From Syntrophobacteraceae bacterium (GTDB lineage Bacteria; Desulfobacterota; Syntrophobacteria; Syntrophobacterales; Syntrophobacteraceae): a stretch of 41,818 nt of DNA. Position numbers and translations under genes: made by a program. Within the stretch, counting starts at the first letter, position 1. Each line of letters starts with the position of its first letter. The notes under the pieces are model-generated. The model did not search any database, had not been told where the DNA came from, and worked only from the letters and a program-made list of their open reading frames with translations. The stretch lies in contig JALOOX010000030.1 in NCBI GenBank assembly GCA_025454175.1, forward strand, positions 1-41,818, read 5' to 3'. Below, one piece after another: positions 1 to 8,595 of this stretch.

Positions 1-9
1 AGCCTATTC

Positions 10-66
10 TGTCATTTCGACCGAAGGGAGAAATCTCGAGATCCCTCGCATTCGCTCGGGATGACA
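10..66. repeat. REP-like palindromic intergenic repeat
   Basis: The element is bounded by the inverted ends TGTCAT and ATGACA. Inside, CCGAAGGGA-type sequence on the left can pair with TCCCT and TCGG on the right. Similar palindromes beginning GTCATTTCGACC are widespread between genes in many bacteria; that is recalled, not searched. It lies about 340 bases beyond the terminator of tRNA-Leu. No coding potential is credible in positions 1-405. Confidence 0.5.
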
Positions 67-368
67 CAGCTGAGATCGAGATCTTGCGTTGTAGGGTTAT
101 GCTTTGCATGTGTTGACGTTTTGGGCGCGGAAGAAGCCCTCGATTGCCATCCTCGAAATTTACAGCGCTCCATCCCCCACCAGCAGGCTCCTCGGTAGCT
201 GCACGCATATCTCAAAAAGGGTGCTTGCCCCAGAACCCGAAGACGAGGCTCATCGGAATTGTGGGAAAGGGAGCCTATTTTCCGTCGTGGAAAGAGGGGG
301 AGCGGAATGAATGTCCCTGAGAAATCCTGGTCCTTGGTGTTTGAGCATACCGGGCAAACCTGAAATCC

Positions 369-389
369 GCGTACGTAATGCGTACGTAA
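369..389. repeat. Short tandem repeat of an 11-base unit
   Basis: The unit GCGTACGTAAT is followed at once by GCGTACGTAA. Each copy contains the palindromic core TACGTA. It lies just downstream of the tRNA-Leu terminator. Its role is unknown and it may be chance. Confidence 0.3.
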
Positions 390-405
390 ACTCGAAGCAA
401 CGGGA

Positions 406-436
406 AAGGGGCTACGAGTCATCCTCGTAACCCCTT
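406..436 (-). terminator. Rho-independent terminator of tRNA-Leu(CAG)
   Basis: On the minus strand a 13-bp stem (AAGGGGTTACGAG with CTCGTAGCCCCTT, one G-T wobble) closes a 5-base loop and runs into TTT. It begins about 9 bases after the encoded CCA end of the tRNA, so it probably ends that single-gene transcript. Confidence 0.7.
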
Positions 437-444
437 GATTTTGC

Positions 445-531
445 TGGTGCCGAAGCGGGGACTCGAACCCCGACAGGCGTACGCCCACTAGACCCTGAAC
501 CTAGCGCGTCTACCAGTTCCGCCACTTCGGC
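445..531 (-). tRNA. tRNA-Leu, anticodon CAG
   Basis: Read on the minus strand, this is an 87-base class II tRNA including an encoded 3' CCA. The acceptor stem GCCGAAG pairs with CTTCGGC and the discriminator base is A. The anticodon loop TTCAGGG sits on a CTAGG/TCTAG stem and gives anticodon CAG, reading CUG codons. A long variable arm and the T-loop TTCGAGT are present. It lies just upstream of, and divergent from, ribF. Confidence 0.97.
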
Positions 532-554
532 CACATTGCTTTTCAGTGGGCGAG

Positions 555-583
555 AACGTATTCTAAAAATCTTTATGTGTCAA
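555..583 (-). promoter_or_regulatory. Candidate sigma-70 promoter for tRNA-Leu(CAG)
   Basis: On the minus strand a perfect -35 box TTGACA (578-583) is followed after 17 bases by TACGTT (555-560), a weak -10. Transcription would start about 17 bases before the mature tRNA 5' end. The spacing and -35 are convincing and the -10 is not. The site overlaps the ribF upstream region. Confidence 0.5.
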
Positions 584-622
584 GGCTCAATTTCTGATGC
601 TTCGGAGGTTCGCTGGTTCTCT

Positions 623-1627
623 ATGGAAGTCATTGTGGGTATCGAAAGCATTCAAAAGCCCCTCATCAACCCCGCGCTCACCATCGGCAACTTCGACGGC
701 GTCCATCGAGGACACCAGGCCCTGTTCCAGAGGGTCAAGGACTGGGCGGCAAGGCTCCAGGGTCAGTCCGTCGTCATGACCTTCAACCCTCACCCCCTCG
801 AGGTCTTCAGGCCCGGTAACGGCCCGGCCTTCATCACCACCCACGAGCGAAAGCTCGAGCTCATCGCCCAGGCGGGAATCGAAGTCACCATCGTGGTTCC
901 CTTCGACAGGACCTTCGCCCAGACTCCGGCCACGGACTTCGTCAAGGAGCTCCTGGTGGACCGGATCGGCATCAGGGCCATCGTGGTGGGCCACGACTAC
1001 CGTTTCGGGAAGGGGCGGGAAGGGGACATCGATTTCCTCCGGAAGATGGCGGAACGTTACGCCTTCGATGTGGATGCCGTCTCGGGCATCGACGTGGAGG
1101 GAACCATCGTCAGCAGCACGCTGATCCGGCAGTGCATCCACGGGGGAGACCTCAGGGAGGCCGGTCGCCTCCTGGGACGTCCCTACGAGATCAAGGGGAC
1201 GGTCGTCAAGGGTCGCAACCGGGGGGCCAGGCTTCTCGGTTTTCCCACGGCGAACATCGACATGGCGAGCCATGCGGCGCCCAAGCGAGGGGTTTACGCC
1301 GTCCAGGTGGAAATCGACGGCCGGCTATACGGGGGAGCCGCCAACCTGGGGTACAATCCCACCTTCGGAGACACGGCCCTGTCTCTCGAGGTCCACATCC
1401 TGGATTTCAGCGACGACGTGTATGGGAAGAGCATTACGGTGCGCTTCATCGATCGCCTGAGGGATGAAAGGAAGTTTTCGGGAATCGAGGAATTGACCCA
1501 GCAGATTTCACGGGATGTGGAGATCGCCCGGCAGATCCTGCTCACCCGCGCCCCCGGCGGGCCTCCCATCACCGCATCGCCCCCCGCCAATGCTGTTGAA
1601 GCAAAGCCCGGCAGCCGTGCAGAGTGA
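623..1627 (+). CDS. ribF: Bifunctional riboflavin kinase / FAD synthetase RibF
   Basis: This enzyme phosphorylates riboflavin to FMN and adenylates FMN to FAD in the cytoplasm. The 334-residue product has the usual two-domain layout. The N-terminal nucleotidyltransferase carries GNFDGVHRGH (residues 22-31) and a later SSTLIR motif. The C-terminal flavokinase domain begins at about residue 185 with GTVVKGRNRGARLLGFPTAN. The ATG at 623 was chosen because homology starts there and GGAGG lies at 604-608, although the 14-base spacing is long. An ATG at 536 would add 29 unlikely residues and run almost into the tRNA gene. The last 30 residues are Pro/Ala-rich and probably disordered. The gene converges on hflX. 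Confidence 0.95.
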   Translation: MEVIVGIESIQKPLINPALTIGNFDGVHRGHQALFQRVKDWAARLQGQSVVMTFNPHPLEVFRPGNGPAFITTHERKLELIAQAGIEVTIVVPFDRTFAQTPATDFVKELLVDRIGIRAIVVGHDYRFGKGREGDIDFLRKMAERYAFDVDAVSGIDVEGTIVSSTLIRQCIHGGDLREAGRLLGRPYEIKGTVVKGRNRGARLLGFPTANIDMASHAAPKRGVYAVQVEIDGRLYGGAANLGYNPTFGDTALSLEVHILDFSDDVYGKSITVRFIDRLRDERKFSGIEELTQQISRDVEIARQILLTRAPGGPPITASPPANAVEAKPGSRAE

Positions 1628-1628
1628 G

Positions 1629-1699
1629 TGACAAGGAGACAAGGAGACCGGGGGATGGGGAGATTCACCGCGTCCCCGTGTCCCCCCTTCCCCCTGTCC
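1629..1699. repeat. Purine-rich/pyrimidine-rich intergenic repeat
   Basis: The element has GACAAGGAGACAAGGAGACC and GGGGGATGGGGAGA on the left and TCCCCGTGTCCCCCC on the right, so it can fold into an imperfect hairpin. It lies between the convergent 3' ends of ribF and hflX, where a bidirectional terminator could sit. A related element in opposite orientation is at 21896-21957. The rest of the interval to 1773 holds nothing recognisable. Confidence 0.5.
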
Positions 1700-1773
1700 G
1701 TGGCTCAATTGAACACCATTGTCGCCCCCCGCGACCGCATCGCCCCAGGCCCTTGCCGCCACAACCTGAATCG

Positions 1774-3507
1774 TCATGCCGGAGGGGCGATTTCCAGCTC
1801 CTCCTGCTTCTCTTCTTCCAGCGCATGGATCATTGGACCGACTCCGGAGGCCACGGGCAGGCTCGGGCTGCTCAGGATTCCCCGCACTTCCCGCTGCATG
1901 GCGGCCAGGAGGGGGCCGAGGGTGCTGCTGGACAGGGCGGAAATGGCAATGGCTCCGTGGCGGCGCAGGTGTTGCTCCAGGATGAGCGGTTCCACCAGGT
2001 CGGCCTTGTTGAAGACGAGAAGGGTGGGCTTGCGGTCCAGCTCGAGCTGTTCCAGGATGCGCCCAACGGCGGCCATCTGCTCCTCGAAGCGGGGGTTGCC
2101 GATGTCGACCAGGTGGAGGAGCAGGTCCGCATCGTCGAGCTCCTCGAGGGTGGCGGCAAACGCCTCCATGAGATCCTTCGGCAGGTCCCGGATGAATCCC
2201 ACCGTGTCCGTGACGATGACTTCGCGGTCCTCGGGAAAGCGCAGCCGGCGGCTGCTGGGATCCAGGGTGGCGAAGAGCTTGTCCTGGACGAACACCTCAC
2301 TGTGGGTCAGGGTGTTCAGCAGCGTGGATTTGCCCGCATTGGTGTAGCCCACGATGGAGATGGTCGGAAGCTCCTTGCGAACCCGGCGGGACCTCCGTTG
2401 GCCCCGGTTCTTGCGGACCATGTCGAGCTGCCTCTCGAGGTGGGCGATGCGATCCTTGGTCCGCCTTCGGTTGATCTCCAGCGTCGTTTCCCCCGGGCCC
2501 CGGGTCCCGATCCCTCCCGTCAGGCGGGACAGGGCGTCATCCTTCACGCCGAGCCGCGGGAGCAGGTACTTGAGCTGGGCCATTTCGACCTGGATCTTTC
2601 CCTCGCGGCTCTGGGCCCTCTGGGCGAAGATGTCCAGGATGAGCTGGGTGCGGTCGATGACCCGAAGCTCCGTCGTGTCGGTAATGGCCTTCACCTGCGA
2701 TGGATTGAGATCCTGGTCGAAGATGAGCAGGTCGACGCCGCACTGCAGGGCCCGCAGCACGATCTCGCTCAGCTTCCCCTTCCCGATCAGCGTCTTGGCA
2801 TTGACGTCCCTGAGCCTCTGGATGATCACATCCGCCGGCACGATGCCGCTCGCCCGCGCCAGCTCCATCAGCTCGTCCATGGATTGGCGGGCGGTTTCCC
2901 TGTCGGCGCTGGTGACGCTCACCAGGATGGCGCGATCCTGCTGCTTTTCGGCCGGGATGGAAAAGCGGGTTCGGTCGAGCTCCTCCTCGAGGGACTGCAC
3001 GAGGCCCTGGAAGTCCAGCGGGGGATCGTAGCAGGGCATGAGGGGGAGAATGTCCCACCCGGGTCCGGCCTGGGCGTTCGACGGCATCAGGTGAGCCACC
3101 TCCAGCTGCGTCGCTCCACCGTGGCGATCCACGCGGACAGCCGCCACGCAGTCGAGCCTCAGGAATACGAGGTCCATGAGGTCATCCTGGGTGAGGGGAT
3201 CTTCGTTGAGGTGGGTGTGAACCAGGCGCAGCCCTCGAAGTCGAGAGCGTCCCTCGCGGCTTTTGGGAAGGTCGGGGATGTAGAGGGAGCGGGCGCTCCC
3301 GACCAGCACCATCTCGACGGTGCCGTCGCGGGCCAGCAGAAGACCCATCTGGCGCCCGGACTCGTGGGAGAGGCGGGCCAGATCCCGGGCCAGCTCCGGG
3401 GAGATCACCTGCCTGGATGAGACTTTTCTTCGGTAGAGCGCTTCAACTCGCTGGCGGACACCGCTCTTCAGTCCATGAACACTTCCGTAGACCTTGCTGA
3501 TGGGCAT
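1774..3507 (-). CDS. hflX: GTPase HflX, long form
   Basis: HflX is a ribosome-associated GTPase that splits stalled or hibernating 70S ribosomes. The 577-residue protein has the HflX glycine-rich segment (TRGPGETTLEINRRR), then a G domain with G1 GYTNAGKST (387-395), G3 DTVGFI, G4 NKAD and G5 SALS. It is about 150 residues longer than E. coli HflX. The extra N-terminal 170-190 residues include an HTHLNEDPLTQDDL segment and resemble the extended HflX of other anaerobes (recalled). The start is uncertain because GGAGG directly abuts the ATG. It is the last gene of the run that begins at rpsF and lies 63 bases after paaK. Confidence 0.93.
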   Translation of the reverse strand: MPISKVYGSVHGLKSGVRQRVEALYRRKVSSRQVISPELARDLARLSHESGRQMGLLLARDGTVEMVLVGSARSLYIPDLPKSREGRSRLRGLRLVHTHLNEDPLTQDDLMDLVFLRLDCVAAVRVDRHGGATQLEVAHLMPSNAQAGPGWDILPLMPCYDPPLDFQGLVQSLEEELDRTRFSIPAEKQQDRAILVSVTSADRETARQSMDELMELARASGIVPADVIIQRLRDVNAKTLIGKGKLSEIVLRALQCGVDLLIFDQDLNPSQVKAITDTTELRVIDRTQLILDIFAQRAQSREGKIQVEMAQLKYLLPRLGVKDDALSRLTGGIGTRGPGETTLEINRRRTKDRIAHLERQLDMVRKNRGQRRSRRVRKELPTISIVGYTNAGKSTLLNTLTHSEVFVQDKLFATLDPSSRRLRFPEDREVIVTDTVGFIRDLPKDLMEAFAATLEELDDADLLLHLVDIGNPRFEEQMAAVGRILEQLELDRKPTLLVFNKADLVEPLILEQHLRRHGAIAISALSSSTLGPLLAAMQREVRGILSSPSLPVASGVGPMIHALEEEKQEELEIAPPA

Positions 3508-3519
3508 CCTCCATGTTCG

Positions 3520-3552
3520 GCTTCACGTTTCAAGTCTCAAGCTTCAACCCGA
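3520..3552. repeat. Degenerate heptamer repeat (TTTCAAG family)
   Basis: The sequence reads GTTTCAAGTCTCAAGCTTCAA, a degenerate tandem array of a 7-base unit. Related arrays are at 7746-7762, 12346-12380 and 37694-37731. This copy fills the gap between paaK and hflX. Confidence 0.45.
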
Positions 3553-3570
3553 CAATCGAATCGCGCACGC

Positions 3571-4902
3571 TCAAAGCTTCCTCTCATCGACCAGGCGAAC
3601 GGCCTTGCCCTCGGTGCGCGGCAGGCTGCTGGGCTCGACGAGCTCAACGCGCGGGGTGACCAGCAGCTCACCCTTGAGCTCGTGAGTGATCTTTTTCTGA
3701 ATGCGCTGCAGATGGCGCATGTCCTCGATGAAGGTCCGGTCCGTCACCTCGACGCGGACGGTCATCTGGTCCACGTTGTTCTCGCGCTGAAGGACGATGA
3801 GATAATTATTTCCCACTTCCGGTATGTTCATTAAAACCTGTTCCACCTGAATGGGAAAGATATTCACGCCCTTGATTATGAACATGTCGTCGGAGCGCCC
3901 CTGGATGCGGTCCAGGCGACGGTGCTTCCGGCCGCAGGGGCAGTGGCCGCGGACGATCCGGGTGAGATCCTTGGTGCGGTAGCGAATGAGCGGCATGGCC
4001 TCCCGCCTGAGGCTCGTCAGGACCAGCTCCCCGACGGTTCCCTCGCGAACCGGCTCGAGGGTGTCGGGATCGATGAGCTCGACCAGGTAGGAATCCTCCC
4101 AGATGTGCAGACCCGTCTGCTCGGGGCACTCGAAGGCCACCCCGGGGCCGTTCATTTCAGAAAGGCCGTAGCTGTTGTAGGTCTTGACTCCGTAGAAATC
4201 CTGGATCCTCTGGCGAATCTCCTCCGAGTAGGGCTCGGCGCCCGTGTAGGCGATCCGGAGCTCGAGGTCCCGCTTCGGATCCACCCCCATTTCGGCCATG
4301 ACATCCATGAGGTGAAGGGCGTAGCTGGGAATGATGTGGATCACCGTGGTGGAGAAGTCCCGCATGAGCTGAACCTGGCGCTTGCTGTTGCCGGCCCCCG
4401 CTGGAATGGTGAGGAGCCCGAGCCGCTCGGCGCCGTAGTGGAACCCGAGTCCGCCGGTGAAAAGCCCGTAGCCCATCATATTCTGAAACGTGTCGCCGGG
4501 GCGCGCGCCGGTCATGTGCATGCAGCGGGCCATCAGGTCGGCCCAGGACTCGAGGTCCTTCTGGGTGTAGAACATGGCCGTGGCCTGCCCCGTGGTGCCC
4601 GAGGACACGTGGAGACGAACCAGGCGCTCCTTGGGCTCGCAGAGGAATCCATAGGGGTAGGCGTCCCGCAGGTCCTGCTTGGTGGTGAAGGGGAACCGCG
4701 AGAGGTCCTCGAGACACTCCAGGGCGGAGATATCCAGCCCCATCTCCTTGAACCGCTTCTGGTAAAACCCGCACGAGGAGACCCTCTCGAGAGTCTGCTT
4801 CAGGCGATAGAACTGCAGGGCCTGGATCTCCGAATCCGAAAGGGTCTCGACGTATTCATCCCAGTACCTGCCGGTCTTCTTTCTGCTGTCATGAGTGACC
4901 AC
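3571..4902 (-). CDS. paaK: Phenylacetate-CoA ligase family enzyme
   Basis: This is an AMP-forming ligase predicted to activate phenylacetate or a related aryl acid to its CoA thioester. The 443-residue product has the family length. Visible motifs are the ATP loop SSGTTGQATAMFY, YTGAEPYSEEIR, the NSYGLSEM adenylation motif and RYRTKDLTRI, followed by the C-terminal lid domain. The start is GTG at 4902 with GAGGGA just upstream. It sits 33 bases after dnaB in the same direction, so it is probably co-transcribed with a replication/ribosome cluster. No phenylacetate pathway genes adjoin it, so the substrate cannot be read from context. An indoleacetate-type substrate, as for PaaK homologues paired with indolepyruvate oxidoreductase, is possible. 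Confidence 0.88.
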   Translation of the reverse strand: MVTHDSRKKTGRYWDEYVETLSDSEIQALQFYRLKQTLERVSSCGFYQKRFKEMGLDISALECLEDLSRFPFTTKQDLRDAYPYGFLCEPKERLVRLHVSSGTTGQATAMFYTQKDLESWADLMARCMHMTGARPGDTFQNMMGYGLFTGGLGFHYGAERLGLLTIPAGAGNSKRQVQLMRDFSTTVIHIIPSYALHLMDVMAEMGVDPKRDLELRIAYTGAEPYSEEIRQRIQDFYGVKTYNSYGLSEMNGPGVAFECPEQTGLHIWEDSYLVELIDPDTLEPVREGTVGELVLTSLRREAMPLIRYRTKDLTRIVRGHCPCGRKHRRLDRIQGRSDDMFIIKGVNIFPIQVEQVLMNIPEVGNNYLIVLQRENNVDQMTVRVEVTDRTFIEDMRHLQRIQKKITHELKGELLVTPRVELVEPSSLPRTEGKAVRLVDERKL

Positions 4903-4935
4903 GGAGCTTCCCTCATTTCGTGGCGGATCAAGCCG

Positions 4936-6276
4936 TCACGAGCCGTAAGCGAGATTCTCGAACCGCGTGTATGACTGGATATAAGCCAACTTGGCCGTTC
5001 CCTGCGGACCGTTCCGCTGCTTGCCGATGATGACTTCAGCCACCCCCTTGTCGGCGGATTCCTTCGAGTACATCTCGTCCCGGTAGATGAATGCGATGAC
5101 ATCGGCGTCCTGCTCGATGGCGCCCGACTCGCGAAGGTCGCTCAGCTGGGGCCGTTTGTCATGACGCTCCTCCACCTTTCGGTTGAGCTGAGACAGGGCG
5201 ATGACCGGGATGTACAGCTCCTTGGCCAGGGCCTTGAGGGCCCGCGATATCTCGGAGATCTCCTGCTCACGCCTCTCGGTGCCTTCGCGTCCCCTCATGA
5301 GCTGAAGGTAATCGACGATGACCATGCCGAGCCCCCTCTCGGCCATCATGCGCCGTGCCTTGGCCCTGAGCTCCAGCGCCGAGAGGGCCGGAGTGTCGTC
5401 GATGAAGATGGGGGCTTCCAGGAAGGCACTGGCTGCGGCGATCATCTTGCCCCCTTCCTGGGAGCTCAGAAATCCGCTGCGGATCTTCTGTGAGTCCACG
5501 CGCGCCTCGGAGCACAGGAGCCGCATGGCCAGCTGCTCCTTGCTCATCTCCAGCGAGAAGAAGCCGATGGGGATCCCGCTGTCGACGGCGGCGTTCCGGG
5601 CGATGTTGAGGGCGAGGGCGGTCTTTCCCATGCTGGGGCGGGCCGCGATGATGATCAGATCCGAGGGCTGAAAGCCCGCCGTGAGCTTGTCGAGCTCGGT
5701 GAAGTGACTGGGAACCCCCGAGACCCCGTGAACCTCGTGAAAGTTCTCTATGACCTCGACGGTCTTCTTCATCACTTCCTTGATGGGGTAATAGCTGCTG
5801 CGGAGGCTGCGCTCGGTGACCGAGAAGATGGTGGATTCGGCGCTGTCCAGGATCTCCTCGACACTCTTTCCGCCCGAGTAACAATACGAGGTGATTTCGT
5901 TCGCGGCTTGAATCAGCCGGCGCAGCAGGGCTTTCTCCTTGATGATTCGGGCATAGGCAGCGACATTGGCCGCGGAAGGGACCAGCTCGGCGAGAGATGC
6001 CAGGTAAGTGGCGCCGCCCACGGATTCGATCTCGTTGCGCTCGGCGAGCAGCTCCGCCACGGTGATGAGATCTATGGGCTGATTGCCGTCGAAAAGCAGC
6101 TGAAACACCCGAAAGACGGTGCGGTGGGCGTCCCGGTAGAACTCATCCCCCTTGAGGATCTCCACAACGGATGGAAAACCCTCTCCGTCGATGAGCAGTC
6201 CCCCCAGCAGGGACTGCTCGGCCTCGATCTGCTGAGGGGGTATCCTCTGGAGCTCATCGGAGATGCTGCTCTCCAT
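4936..6276 (-). CDS. dnaB: Replicative DNA helicase DnaB
   Basis: DnaB is the hexameric helicase that unwinds DNA ahead of the replisome. The 446-residue product has the helical N-terminal domain (QIEAEQSLLGGLL near residue 15) and a RecA-like C-terminal domain. The Walker A sequence ARPSMGKTAL lies at about residue 212, with SLEMSKEQLAMR, Walker B MVIVDYLQLM and SQLNRKVEERHDKRP following. No intein interrupts it. The start chosen is ATG 6276, four bases after the rplI stop, with an AGGAAG Shine-Dalgarno inside the end of rplI. The rplI-dnaB pairing is common in bacteria. Confidence 0.97.
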   Translation of the reverse strand: MESSISDELQRIPPQQIEAEQSLLGGLLIDGEGFPSVVEILKGDEFYRDAHRTVFRVFQLLFDGNQPIDLITVAELLAERNEIESVGGATYLASLAELVPSAANVAAYARIIKEKALLRRLIQAANEITSYCYSGGKSVEEILDSAESTIFSVTERSLRSSYYPIKEVMKKTVEVIENFHEVHGVSGVPSHFTELDKLTAGFQPSDLIIIAARPSMGKTALALNIARNAAVDSGIPIGFFSLEMSKEQLAMRLLCSEARVDSQKIRSGFLSSQEGGKMIAAASAFLEAPIFIDDTPALSALELRAKARRMMAERGLGMVIVDYLQLMRGREGTERREQEISEISRALKALAKELYIPVIALSQLNRKVEERHDKRPQLSDLRESGAIEQDADVIAFIYRDEMYSKESADKGVAEVIIGKQRNGPQGTAKLAYIQSYTRFENLAYGS

Positions 6277-6280
6277 GGTC

Positions 6281-6727
6281 CTACTCTTCCTTCTGGACGA
6301 CCAGCCTGATATTGGCCGCGATCTGGGCATGCACGCGCACGGGCACGGTGAATTCACCGATCTGCTTGATGGGCTGTTCCAGAAGCAGATCCTTGCGCTG
6401 TATATCGAAGCCCTTCTCCGCCAGGGCCGCGGCGATGTCCGAGGCGCTCACCGACCCGTACAGCTTGTCCTCCTCGGCGACCTTGCGCCGCATCACGATG
6501 CTCACCTGGTTCAGCTTCTCGGCCAGGGACATCATCTCCTTCCGGACCTTCTCGCGCTTCTGGGCCAGAACCCGCTTCCTGTGCTCCAGCTCGCGAACGT
6601 TCTTGCCGGTGGCTTCAAGGACAATCCCCTTGGGCAGCAGATAGTTCCTGGCATATCCGGGTGCTACATTGATGACCTGGCCGATCTCGCCGAGGTCCGG
6701 GATGTTTTCCGTCAAAATGACTTTCAT
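6281..6727 (-). CDS. rplI: 50S ribosomal protein L9
   Basis: L9 is a two-domain large-subunit protein. The 148-residue product begins MKVILTENIPDLGEIGQ, with the diagnostic GYARNYLLPKG segment at about residues 25-35. A charged connecting helix follows, then the C-terminal domain (KLYGSVSASDIA). The start is ATG 6727 with AGGAG seven bases upstream. It follows the DUF2232 gene by 22 bases and is followed by dnaB after four. Confidence 0.97.
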   Translation of the reverse strand: MKVILTENIPDLGEIGQVINVAPGYARNYLLPKGIVLEATGKNVRELEHRKRVLAQKREKVRKEMMSLAEKLNQVSIVMRRKVAEEDKLYGSVSASDIAAALAEKGFDIQRKDLLLEQPIKQIGEFTVPVRVHAQIAANIRLVVQKEE

Positions 6728-6749
6728 GGCTGACTCCTGTTGATTCTTA

Positions 6750-7742
6750 TCAATCCTGGGCTTGCGCGGGCCCGGAAGGCTTCGGGGAAATGCGGCGGAA
6801 GTCGAGCCACATGTCGAAAAAGCCCATGAGAACCGCACCCAGGGTGGCAAACTGCTGCAAGAGCAGGAATCCGTAAATGAGGACCCGCAAGAACCTCGGG
6901 ATCTTCCACTTATCCACGTAAAAGGCCACAATGGCCAGCCCCTGAAGAAGGTAGACGGTACTGAGCACGATGAGGAGGTTGAGACAGAAGATCCTCATGG
7001 CGCCGTCCGACAGCAGTAAAAGGAATCCGGCCCCGATAACGACCCACACCAGTTTTTCCGGAGCCTTCCACAGAGACCATTCAGGCCAGCCGGGCAGGGC
7101 GACGTTGCGAATCCTGCAGTACCTCCTGGCCACCAGAACGTTGAGCCAGGCGATGATCAGTGATGTCGCCATGGAAAACCCCGGCATCAGCCTCACCAGA
7201 ACGGGGATGAACTGCTGCAGGGACTGGTTGAACAACTCCCGATCCACCGAAGTTCCGGCATACTGGTCGAGGACCGCGGTCAGGGTCTCCTTGAGCTCCT
7301 TTTCGACCTGGGACACCAGGGTCCCCTCGGGGCCGCCGTTGGTCATCCAGAAGGCCATGGCGCCCGCCGCGAAAACGATCAGGCCTGAGACCCCGATGGT
7401 CTTTTCGGTGGACCAGTTCTGGCGCATGCCGGTCCCGAGAAGCATCCCGAACACGACCATTTCCATCAAGTAGGGGATGCTGGAGGCCAGTCCCAGGACA
7501 CTGAGCAGGACCGACCCCAGGACAAAAGCCCCCACGGGAATCCAAAGGCCGAGGGGGGCTCCGAAACGAAAAAACGTCAGCAGCGTGGGCAATGGTGTGA
7601 AAACCCCCGCCAGGAAGCCCAGAACGGGAACCAGCAGCGCCGACAGGAAAAAAAGGAGCGTGGCCGCAATCCCCAGGGCGATCTCCCTCCTGACGGTGGG
7701 GCTTTCGGCGTGCATATGGAATTCGTTGCCCACTGCCATCAT
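6750..7742 (-). CDS. DUF2232/YybS-like integral membrane protein
   Basis: The 330-residue product is very hydrophobic, with about eight predicted membrane segments, for example GIAATLLFFLSALLVPVLGF near residue 25. A soluble stretch of about 50 residues rich in Lys/Glu lies in the middle (residues 140-190). Its length, hydropathy pattern and place between rpsR and rplI match the DUF2232 (YybS-like) family, whose function is unknown. The start is ATG 7742 (or 7739) with AGGAAG upstream. A heptamer-repeat remnant at 7746-7762 precedes it. Confidence 0.8.
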   Translation of the reverse strand: MMAVGNEFHMHAESPTVRREIALGIAATLLFFLSALLVPVLGFLAGVFTPLPTLLTFFRFGAPLGLWIPVGAFVLGSVLLSVLGLASSIPYLMEMVVFGMLLGTGMRQNWSTEKTIGVSGLIVFAAGAMAFWMTNGGPEGTLVSQVEKELKETLTAVLDQYAGTSVDRELFNQSLQQFIPVLVRLMPGFSMATSLIIAWLNVLVARRYCRIRNVALPGWPEWSLWKAPEKLVWVVIGAGFLLLLSDGAMRIFCLNLLIVLSTVYLLQGLAIVAFYVDKWKIPRFLRVLIYGFLLLQQFATLGAVLMGFFDMWLDFRRISPKPSGPAQAQD

Positions 7743-7792
7743 GCTTCCTGAAACGTGAAACCCGCCATCTGCTTCACCAAACCCTTGTCCCC

Positions 7793-8038
7793 CTAAATGG
7801 TCTGGACGGTGGTGAAGGGCATGAGAGCGATCTGGCGGGCCCTCTTGATGGCAAGCGTCAATTCACGCTGATGCTTGGCACAGTTCCCCGAGATGCGCCG
7901 GGGAACGATCTTCCCACGCTCAGTGACAAAATAGCGCAGCGTCTTGGAATCCTTGTAGTCTATCCTGAGCTCGCTATCCACACAGAATCTGCAAACCTTG
8001 CGGCGATGAAAGGTACGTCTCTTTCGGCGAATCACCAT
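7793..8038 (-). CDS. rpsR: 30S ribosomal protein S18
   Basis: S18 binds S6 on the platform of the small subunit. The 81-residue product has the typical basic N-terminus, and the core includes [30 protein letters not shown]. Cysteines occur in CRFC (residues 16-19) and at GNCAKH, the pattern of zinc-binding S18 proteins. It lies 73 bases after rpsF. Confidence 0.97.
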   Translation of the reverse strand: MVIRRKRRTFHRRKVCRFCVDSELRIDYKDSKTLRYFVTERGKIVPRRISGNCAKHQRELTLAIKRARQIALMPFTTVQTI

Positions 8039-8111
8039 ATCTCTACTCCCTCACTCAGGCAGTCATGCAACCATGGTCGAATCGAAATCCGGCTTGAAGA
8101 ATGGCCCGGCT

Positions 8112-8561
8112 CTAGGCTTCCTCGTTCTCACCCTCCGGACGCTCCTCACCCTCGACTTCCTCTTGCGCTTCGTCCATCTCTCCGGGAACGGCCGCAAGCT
8201 TGCCTTCCGCTTCCTCCGTGGGAACGGTCGGGGCGGGAGCGGCTCTTCGGGCGGCTTCCTTTTCGGGATCGAAACGGTCCTCAAGCTTCACCGTTATGAA
8301 TTTGAGGATGCGCTCATCCAGTCGCATGTTGCGCTCGAGCTCGGCCACAAGCTCGGGGCCCCCGGCGTACTCCATGAGCACATAGTGCCCCCGGGTGCGC
8401 TTCTGCACGGGGTAGGCGAGCTTCTTCTTCCCCCACGGGTTGTAGTCGAGAACACTACCCCCGTTGGCGGAGACGATGTTTTTGAGCTTCTCGTCGATGA
8501 CCGCATTGACCTCGTCGGCCAAGTCGGGATCGACAATAAAAAAGGTCTCGTACTTTCTCAT
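8112..8561 (-). CDS. rpsF: 30S ribosomal protein S6 with acidic C-terminal tail
   Basis: S6 is a small-subunit platform protein that pairs with S18. The 149-residue product begins MRKYETFFIVDPDL and contains KRTRGHYVLMEYAGG. The fold should end near residue 100. The remaining 50 residues are dominated by Glu, Ala and Pro and are probably disordered. The ATG at 8561 follows GGGAGG by nine bases; an in-frame TTG six bases upstream is too close to that site. It is the first gene of the rpsF-rpsR-DUF2232-rplI-dnaB run. Confidence 0.96.
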   Translation of the reverse strand: MRKYETFFIVDPDLADEVNAVIDEKLKNIVSANGGSVLDYNPWGKKKLAYPVQKRTRGHYVLMEYAGGPELVAELERNMRLDERILKFITVKLEDRFDPEKEAARRAAPAPTVPTEEAEGKLAAVPGEMDEAQEEVEGEERPEGENEEA

Positions 8562-8595
8562 GTGCAATTTCCTCCCTGTGGGTTAGCAGCCCCTC

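Noticed and set aside
12..488. Minus-strand frame of 158 codons overlapping tRNA-Leu(CAG)
   Set aside because: It runs through the tRNA, its terminator and a REP-like repeat; no homology features.
1624..3420. Plus-strand open frame of 598 codons opposite hflX
   Set aside because: Antisense to the HflX GTPase motifs; composition typical of a reverse-strand shadow.
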